From an uncultured Myxococcales bacterium (GTDB taxonomy: Bacteria > Myxococcota_A > Polyangia > Polyangiales > Polyangiaceae), in contig CALKVG010000441.1 of NCBI GenBank assembly GCA_937998045.1, forward strand, positions 1 to 10,176: a stretch of 10,176 nucleotides of DNA, given 5' to 3'. The notes beneath the pieces were generated by a model that worked only from the letters and a program-made list of their open reading frames with translations, made no database searches and had not been told where the DNA came from. Both the position numbers and the translations under genes were made by a program. Every line of letters begins with the position of its first letter. Within the stretch, counting starts at the first letter, position 1. Below are positions 5,902 through 10,176 of this stretch, piece after piece.

Positions 5902-5938
5902 GGTGGCCCCGTATGTCCCCCGTCGTCTTCGCGACGCG

Positions 5939-6901
5939 CTACGTCGACGCCTTGACCTCTTTCACCATCTCGGGAACGGCGACGAAGAGGTCCTGCACGA
6001 GGCCGTAGTCGGCGATCTGGAAGATGGGCGCGTCCGGATCCTTGTTGATCGCGACGATCACCTTCGAGGCCTTCATCCCGGCGATGTGCTGGATCGCCCC
6101 GGAGATACCGACCGCGACATAGAGCTGCGGCGCGACGGTGCGCCCCGTCTGCCCGACTTGCAGCTCTGCGGGCGCATACCCCGCGTCGCACGCAGCCCGG
6201 CTCGCGCCGATCGCGGCGCCGAGCGCGTCCGCCAGCGGCTCGAGCACCTGCTTGAACTGCTCCTTCAGCGACCGGCCGCCGGAGACGACGACGCGCGCCT
6301 CGCCGAGGTCCGGCCGCTCGCTCTTGCCCGCCTCGAGCTTCACGAACTCGACGCGCGCCGCCGCGGCGTCGTCCGGCGCGCGGGCGGCCGTCTCGATCGG
6401 GCTCGAGCCGCCGCTGGCTTCGGCCGCGGGGAACTCGGTCTGCCGGACGCTGACGACGTGCACCGGCGTCGCGATCTCGAGCCACCCGAAGGCGTTGCCC
6501 GCGTACTGCGGGCGGCGGTAGCGGCGCTTGGGCCCGTCTACCGTCACCTGGTTGATGTCGGGCGCGTACCCTGCGCCGAGCTTCGCAGCGACGCGCGGCG
6601 CCAGGTCCTTGCCGAACGAGCTCGCCGTGAGCGCGATGGTGTCGTAGCCGCCGGCCTTCGCGACCGCGACGACCGTCGGCGCGAAGCGCTCGCACACGTA
6701 GTTCGCGAGCGCCGCGTCGTCGACGACGATGACCTTCTGCGCGCCGTACGCGGCCAGCTCCTTGGCGGCTCCGGCCGCGCCCCCGCCGATCGCGAGGATA
6801 GCGAACGGTGCGCCCACCTGCTTCGCGAAGGCGATCGCGCTGTGCGTCGTCCGCTTCGCTTGGCCTTCCGCGAGCTCCGCGACAACGAGTGTGCCGGCCA
6901 T
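5939..6901 (-). CDS. etfA: Electron transfer flavoprotein subunit alpha
   Basis: This 320-residue protein has the usual family length and forms the FAD-carrying subunit of the EtfAB heterodimer. The dimer takes electrons from acyl-CoA and related dehydrogenases and hands them to ETF:quinone oxidoreductase in the membrane. Residues 1-190 are the variable N-terminal alpha/beta domain with LTASSFGKDLAPRVAAKLGAG (91-111). Residues 200-320 are the conserved FAD domain: VVVSGGRSLK (204-213), ADALGAAIGASRAACDAG (224-241), QVGQTGRTVAPQLYVAVGISGAIQHIAGM (248-276) and INKDPDAPIFQIADYGLV (285-302). All the segments known to contact FAD are present. The ATG follows the etfB stop directly (TGAATG), with an AAGGTG SD-like sequence inside the end of etfB, so translation is coupled. 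The gene ends TAG at 5939, 37 nt before a large palindrome. The arrangement etfB-etfA is the common one for the housekeeping fatty-acid-linked ETF rather than the bifurcating type. Confidence 0.97.
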   Translation of the reverse strand: MAGTLVVAELAEGQAKRTTHSAIAFAKQVGAPFAILAIGGGAAGAAKELAAYGAQKVIVVDDAALANYVCERFAPTVVAVAKAGGYDTIALTASSFGKDLAPRVAAKLGAGYAPDINQVTVDGPKRRYRRPQYAGNAFGWLEIATPVHVVSVRQTEFPAAEASGGSSPIETAARAPDDAAAARVEFVKLEAGKSERPDLGEARVVVSGGRSLKEQFKQVLEPLADALGAAIGASRAACDAGYAPAELQVGQTGRTVAPQLYVAVGISGAIQHIAGMKASKVIVAINKDPDAPIFQIADYGLVQDLFVAVPEMVKEVKAST

Positions 6902-7729
6902 TCAAATCACCTTCGCTTCCGTCTTGAGCTTGGTTACGAGCTCTTTCACGTCCTTCACTTTCACGCCGGCCGCGCGCTTCGGCGGAAGCTCCGCGTTGCC
7001 GTAGGTCACCTTGAGCGTCGCGGCGGGGACCAGCTCGGCGAGCTTCATCTCGGCGAGCGGCTTCTTCTTCGCCGCCATGATGGCCATGAGCGCGGCGAAG
7101 CGGACGCCGTCCGGGTAGGCGTGGGCCTGTGCCGTGTGCTTCGACTGCACGCTCTTCGGGTGGATGATCTTGTCGAGGACGGTGACGACCGCCGGCAAGG
7201 TGACGCGAAGCTGCGCCGTCGCGCCCTCGATCTCGCGACCGACGAGGAGCGCCTTGTCGTCCTCGCTCTTGATGGAGCCGACGAACGTGGCCTGCGGCCA
7301 TCCGAGGTGCTCGGCGAGCATCTGCCCTACCTCGTTCGACTCGTTCTCCGCCTGCTGGTAGCCGAGGAGGACCAGATCGGGCTTCTCCTTCTCGACGAGC
7401 GCCTTGAGGCCGCGCGCGACGACGTCGCCGTCGAGCGCGTCGTCCGTCGCGTCGACGCGGATCGCGCGATCGGCGCCCGTGCCCAGCATCGCGCGGAGCA
7501 TCTGCTCGCTTTCCTTCGGCGCGAACGTGACGGCGACGACCTCACCCAGGCGCTGCTTCGTGTTGGCGCCGTTCTCCGTGAGGCGGAGCGCCGTTTCGAG
7601 CGCGTACTCGTCGTACGGGCTCGCCTTGGGCTCTAGCCCGGACGTGTCGACCTTCCCTTGAGGCGACAGCTTGATCTTGTTGAGATTTTCGGGGTCGCTG
7701 ACCCGCTTGACCGCGACGAGGATCTTCAC
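6902..7729 (-). CDS. etfB: Electron transfer flavoprotein subunit beta
   Basis: This 275-residue beta subunit of EtfAB binds the structural AMP and carries the loop that docks on partner dehydrogenases. It begins MKILVAVKRVSDP with a GTG start, supported by GGAGG 8 nt upstream. Visible family segments are DEYALETALRL (40-50), LVLLGYQQAENESNEVGQMLAEHLGWPQATFV (119-150, the counterpart of the human GKQAIDDDCNQTGQ region that binds AMP), and VGREIEGATAQLRVTLPAVVTV (163-184, close to the EtfB signature). The recognition loop corresponds to VRFAALMAIMAAKKKPL (209-225). Between the signature and the loop there are about 15 more residues (HPKSVQSKHTAQAHAYPDG, about 190-208) than in human ETFB. It is the first gene of the pair, behind a sigma70-like promoter and a perfect palindrome that may be its operator. 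Confidence 0.97.
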   Translation of the reverse strand: MKILVAVKRVSDPENLNKIKLSPQGKVDTSGLEPKASPYDEYALETALRLTENGANTKQRLGEVVAVTFAPKESEQMLRAMLGTGADRAIRVDATDDALDGDVVARGLKALVEKEKPDLVLLGYQQAENESNEVGQMLAEHLGWPQATFVGSIKSEDDKALLVGREIEGATAQLRVTLPAVVTVLDKIIHPKSVQSKHTAQAHAYPDGVRFAALMAIMAAKKKPLAEMKLAELVPAATLKVTYGNAELPPKRAAGVKVKDVKELVTKLKTEAKVI

Positions 7730-7737
7730 CGCAGTTG

Positions 7738-7742
7738 CCTCC
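7738..7742 (-). promoter_or_regulatory. Ribosome binding site of etfB, fixing a GTG start
   Basis: The minus strand reads GGAGG followed by 8 nt and GTG at 7729-7727. This is the best SD sequence in the window and supports the GTG, after which the protein begins in the family-typical way. Confidence 0.8.
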
Positions 7743-7746
7743 GGAG

Positions 7747-7760
7747 TGAATGGCCATTCA
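7747..7760. promoter_or_regulatory. Perfect 14-bp palindrome, candidate repressor operator of etfBA
   Basis: TGAATGGCCATTCA is its own reverse complement. It lies immediately downstream of the predicted -10 box and spans the expected transcription start, 17 nt before the etfB GTG. Binding there would block initiation. The half-sites TGAATG and CATTCA match those I recall for Bacillus subtilis FadR, a TetR-family regulator of beta-oxidation genes including etfBA, though the spacer here is shorter. No regulator gene is in the window. Confidence 0.6.
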
Positions 7761-7761
7761 G

Positions 7762-7790
7762 TTGGTAGAGGCTGGAGCGCCCCGTGTCAA
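7762..7790 (-). promoter_or_regulatory. Sigma70-type promoter of etfBA
   Basis: On the minus strand a perfect TTGACA (-35, 7785-7790) is followed by exactly 17 nt and TACCAA (-10, 7762-7767; 3 of 6 matches to TATAAT, including the conserved TA and A). The predicted transcription start falls near 7755, inside the palindrome, giving a leader of about 25 nt with the SD sequence. Confidence 0.6.
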
Positions 7791-7860
7791 CCGGACTGCA
7801 GCATGACCCCGTCCGAAGGAGTGCGTCGGCTGGGCGGGAGAGGCTAGAGTCCCCGTCGGA

Positions 7861-9516
7861 ATGCACGTTACAACGGATTATCTCGTCATCGGCAGCGGCG
7901 TGGCCGGGCTGTCGTTCGCGCTGGAGGCGGCAGAGCACGGCGACGTGCTCATCGTGACGAAGCGCAGCGCCGACGAGTCGAACACGAAGTACGCTCAGGG
8001 CGGTATCGCCGCCGTACTGAGCGCGGCGGACTCGTTCGAGGCGCACTTCGCCGACACGCTGGCCGCTGGCGCGGGGCTCTGCCACGACGTGGTCGTCAGG
8101 CTGTGCGTCGAAGAGGCGCCGGCGCGCGTGAAGATGCTGCGCGACATCGGGGCGAACTTCGACCGCGCGGAGTCGGCGGCGGACGACGGCACGTCTCCGG
8201 CTTCGCCGGAGCGTGGTCGAAGCCAGGGAGACGCCGACCTCGACCTGCACCTCGAGGGCGGCCACAGCGCGCGCCGCGTCGCGCACGCGGCGGACATGAC
8301 GGGGAGGGAGGTGGAGCGCGCGCTGCTCGAGGCCGCGGCGCGCACGCCGCGCGTCCGCATCCTCGAGGGACACACGGCCGTCGACCTCATCACGATGGCG
8401 AAGTACGGCGGCCCGGAGGTCTGCGCCGGCGCGTACGTGCTCGACGAGGGAAGCGGGCGAGTCCTAACGATCCTCGCGCGCGCCACGGTCCTCGCGTCGG
8501 GTGGCGCGGGCAAGGTGTACCTCTACACGACCAACCCCGACGTCGCGACGGGAGACGGCGTCGCGGTCGCGTTCCGCGCCGGCGCGGAGATCGCGAACAT
8601 GGAGTTTTATCAGTTTCACCCCACGTGCCTCTTCCACCCGCAGGCGCAGCGGTTCCTCCTGACCGAGGCGATGCGCGGCGAGGGCGCGGTCCTGCGCCTG
8701 CCCGACGGGACGCCCTTCATGAAGCGCCACGACCCTCGCGGCGAGCTCGCGCCGCGCGACATCGTCGCCCGCGCGATCGACGCCGAGATGAAGAAGACGG
8801 GCGCCGAGCACGTGCTGCTCGACATCACCGACAAGAAGCCGGCCTTCGTCCGCGAGCGCTTTCCCGGCATCTACCAGGAGTGTCTGCGCTGGGGTATCGA
8901 CATCACCGCGCAGCCCATCCCGGTCGTTCCGGCCGCCCATTACATGTGCGGCGGCATCACGACGAACCTCGAGGGGCGCACGACCATTCCCGGCCTGTGG
9001 GCCATCGGCGAGTGCGCGCACACGGGACTGCACGGCGCCAACCGCCTGGCGAGCAACTCGCTGCTCGAGGGGCTCGTCTTCGCCCACCGGGCCGCCCAGG
9101 CCATGAAGGACATCGACCGCAGCAAGCCGTGGCCCGACGTCCCCGAGTGGGAGGTCGGCGGCGCGACGCCGAGCGGCGAGGCGGTCGTCATCACACAGAA
9201 CTGGGACGAGGTGCGGCGCCTGATGTGGAACTACGTCGGCATCGTGCGGTCGGACACGCGCCTGCGGCGTGCGGCGCGGCGGATCGCGCTGCTCCAGGAG
9301 GAGATCGTCGAGTACTACTGGAAGTACTTCATCACTCGCGACCTGCTCGAGCTCCGCAACATCGCCACCGTCGCGCAGCTCATCATCGAGTGCGCCGCCA
9401 CCCGGCACGAGAGCCGCGGCCTGCACTACACGAGCGACTACCCCGACCTCGACGCGAAGTTCGAGCGCGACACCGTGGTCAAGCGCGGCGTTCCTGCGCA
9501 TCTGCGGGGCAGGTGA
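7861..9516 (+). CDS. nadB: L-aspartate oxidase
   Basis: This 551-residue FAD enzyme oxidises L-aspartate to iminoaspartate, the first step of the quinolinate branch of NAD synthesis. The FAD-binding fold starts at once (VIGSGVAGLS, 9-18) and continues with SNTKYAQGGIAAV (40-52). Active-site residues known from the E. coli enzyme can be matched by motif: Glu132 in LEGGHSARR, His253 in FHPT, Arg299 in PRDIVARAID, His360 in AAHYMCGG and Arg395 in HGANRLASNSLLEGLV. The C-terminal helical domain (about 440-551) is complete. Odd: residues about 104-128 are longer than usual between FDR and the LEGGHS loop, and residues 111-124 are encoded by a 40-nt palindrome. The SD sequence is poor; TAGAGT at 7845-7850 could be a -10 for a near-leaderless transcript, which is a weak call. 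nadA and nadC are not in the window. The stop overlaps the next start (TGATG). Confidence 0.96.
   Translation: MHVTTDYLVIGSGVAGLSFALEAAEHGDVLIVTKRSADESNTKYAQGGIAAVLSAADSFEAHFADTLAAGAGLCHDVVVRLCVEEAPARVKMLRDIGANFDRAESAADDGTSPASPERGRSQGDADLDLHLEGGHSARRVAHAADMTGREVERALLEAAARTPRVRILEGHTAVDLITMAKYGGPEVCAGAYVLDEGSGRVLTILARATVLASGGAGKVYLYTTNPDVATGDGVAVAFRAGAEIANMEFYQFHPTCLFHPQAQRFLLTEAMRGEGAVLRLPDGTPFMKRHDPRGELAPRDIVARAIDAEMKKTGAEHVLLDITDKKPAFVRERFPGIYQECLRWGIDITAQPIPVVPAAHYMCGGITTNLEGRTTIPGLWAIGECAHTGLHGANRLASNSLLEGLVFAHRAAQAMKDIDRSKPWPDVPEWEVGGATPSGEAVVITQNWDEVRRLMWNYVGIVRSDTRLRRAARRIALLQEEIVEYYWKYFITRDLLELRNIATVAQLIIECAATRHESRGLHYTSDYPDLDAKFERDTVVKRGVPAHLRGR
8193..8232. repeat. 40-nt palindrome embedded in frame in nadB
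   Basis: GTCTCC (8193-8198) pairs with GGAGAC (8227-8232) and GGCTTCG (8199-8205) with CGAAGCC (8218-8224), with a 2-nt AG bulge at 8225-8226. C8192-G8233 adds one more pair. A competing local hairpin, CTCCGGC/GCCGGAG with a TTC loop, lies at 8195-8211. The element encodes NadB residues 111-124, inside a surface insertion before the catalytic EGGHS loop. It looks like a mobile palindromic element captured in a coding sequence, as with Rickettsia palindromic elements; this interpretation is an inference. Confidence 0.65.
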
Positions 9517-10176
9517 TGCAAGACGGTGCAAGCGCACGGCCGGTGTCGCCGCTCTACGCGGCGCTGTGGACCGTGGCGCTCTTCATGGTCGAGCAGGTCT
9601 GCGTGGGCCTGACGGAGGCCGCGAGGCCGGGCGCGGCGACCGATCTCGTGAACCTCGGGGCGTGCGAGGTGCTCGCGACCTCGGTCGTGGTCTTCGCGAT
9701 GGTGCGCGTGCACGCGCGCGACGCGTCGCTGCGTTGGACGCTGGGGGTGCGGCCGCCCGGTCTCCTGCAGGTGCCGCTCGCGCTAGCGGCCGGCGCGGGG
9801 CTCTGCCCTCTGACGGAGGTCATCCAGGACGCGCTGGTCCGGCGCTGGCCGTACGACGCGGCCGAGATGGCCCTGGACGAGAAGATCCTGAGCGTGCCGA
9901 CGATGCACGCGCGCGTCACGCTCGTCGTCACGTTGCTCGTCGTGATCCCCGTCGCGCGCGAGATCTTCTTTCGCGGGATCCTCTACACGGAGCTGCGCCG
10001 TGTGGCCGGACCGCCGGTGGCCATCGCGACGACGTCCGTCTTCTTTGCGACGTTTGCGGGAGAGCCGCGGCAGATGCCGACGAAGTTCCTGCTCGGGATC
10101 ATGCTGGCCGTGCTTCGTGAGCGAACAGGAACGGTCGTGACCGCCATCGTTGCCGTGCTGGCGTTCTGTTCCGTCG
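9516..10176 (+). CDS. CPBP/CAAX-protease-like (PF02517-type) membrane protein with degenerate active site, 3' end cut by window
   Basis: The frame stays open from ATG 9516 to the window edge, giving 220 residues. Several hydrophobic segments are visible (about 15-33, 50-66, 85-100, 132-147, 164-181, 190-200, 206-220). The region from 133 follows the CPBP/Rce1-like family: VTLLVVIPVAREIFFRGILYTELRR, SVFFATFAGEP, FLLGIMLAVLRERTGTVVTAIVAV. In active members these read EExxxR, FxxxH and a final His in a helix such as ILAHALNN. Here the first Glu is Arg148 (R-E-I-F-F-R), the motif-2 His is Ala181, and the motif-3 His is Val214. Protease activity is therefore unlikely, and a binding or scaffold role is an inference. 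The ATG overlaps the nadB stop (TGATG), implying coupled translation; GTG 9513 in the same frame is an alternative start. The family assignment rests on the surrounding conserved spacing and hydrophobic pattern. Confidence 0.7.
   Translation, partial: MQDGASARPVSPLYAALWTVALFMVEQVCVGLTEAARPGAATDLVNLGACEVLATSVVVFAMVRVHARDASLRWTLGVRPPGLLQVPLALAAGAGLCPLTEVIQDALVRRWPYDAAEMALDEKILSVPTMHARVTLVVTLLVVIPVAREIFFRGILYTELRRVAGPPVAIATTSVFFATFAGEPRQMPTKFLLGIMLAVLRERTGTVVTAIVAVLAFCSV

Larger units (their letters stand above)
5566..5938. other. 373-bp gap between convergent genes, holding palindromic elements only
   Basis: No credible gene is seen here. Reading frames that cross the gap are continuations of antisense frames from neighbouring genes. 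The gap holds, in order, a short hairpin (5595-5611), a strong hairpin with a repeated AGAGAAGCTC (5722-5766), and a roughly 110-bp imperfect palindrome (5792-5901). Because both flanking genes point into it, bidirectional transcription termination is a plausible role for some of these structures. Confidence 0.6.

Noticed and set aside
5566..5938. The gap was examined for tRNA or small RNA genes
   Set aside because: The palindromes do not form a cloverleaf with tRNA landmarks (no GGTTCGAATC-like T arm), and no small RNA promoter-terminator pair was recognised.
5631..7636. Long open frames on both strands across etfA and etfB (5631-7301 minus, 5903-7636 plus)
   Set aside because: Both overlap etfBA in other frames and show shadow-type Arg/Gly/Asp-rich composition. 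The etf frames hold every family motif.
7822..7850. A nadB promoter based on TAGAGT at 7845-7850
   Set aside because: No -35-like hexamer lies at proper spacing (7822-7827 reads TGCGTC), so it was not listed as a feature.
8464..9537. A 357-codon minus-strand frame opposite nadB
   Set aside because: It is antisense to the C-terminal half of a clearly conserved enzyme and has no domain of its own.
9269..10120. A plus-strand frame of 283 codons overlapping the end of nadB and the CPBP-like gene
   Set aside because: The translation is Arg/Ser/Gly-rich in a shifted frame, while the frame from 9516 gives membrane segments and the family pattern.

Overview
The window is very GC-rich DNA from a Gram-negative bacterium. 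Two predicted exported or lipid-anchored small proteins, a Gly/Ser linker directly after a lipoprotein-like Cys, and an SBP-permease importer all point to a cell with a periplasm. The overall style suggests Myxococcota (Polyangia-like, formerly Deltaproteobacteria). That assignment is an inference from composition and gene style, because there is no rRNA or other marker here.

Layout. (1) 1-1773, minus strand: the start of a Gly/Ser-rich lipoprotein-like protein (runs off the window), a secreted protein with a Gly/Phe/Leu-rich tail built of LGFSS repeats, and a small lipoprotein-like protein of unknown function. Each has its own intergenic region with inverted repeats. (2) 1845-4066, plus strand: a two-gene ABC importer of the quaternary-amine/osmoprotectant class, an ATPase without CBS domains followed (ATGA overlap) by a substrate-binding protein fused to its permease. 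(3) 4114-5565, plus strand: a DndB-like DGQHR-family protein whose motif reads DGQGR, with no dnd genes beside it. (4) 5566-5938: a 373-bp gap between convergent genes, holding a roughly 110-bp imperfect palindrome and a second strong hairpin. (5) 5939-7729, minus strand: etfB-etfA, encoding electron transfer flavoprotein, behind a recognisable sigma70-type promoter and a perfect 14-bp palindrome that looks like an operator. (6) 7861-10176, plus strand: nadB (L-aspartate oxidase), translationally coupled to a CPBP/CAAX-protease-like membrane protein that lacks the usual catalytic residues and is cut by the window end.

How the genes work together. The ABC pair forms one importer. EtfA and EtfB form one heterodimer that passes electrons from acyl-CoA and related dehydrogenases to the quinone pool. 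NadB makes iminoaspartate for NAD synthesis, but its usual partners nadA and nadC are not in the window. The features most worth a second look are the palindrome encoding an in-frame insertion in NadB, the TGAATG/CATTCA operator candidate before etfB, the apparently dead CPBP protein, the orphan DndB-like protein, the large intergenic palindrome, and the repeat-tailed secreted protein.
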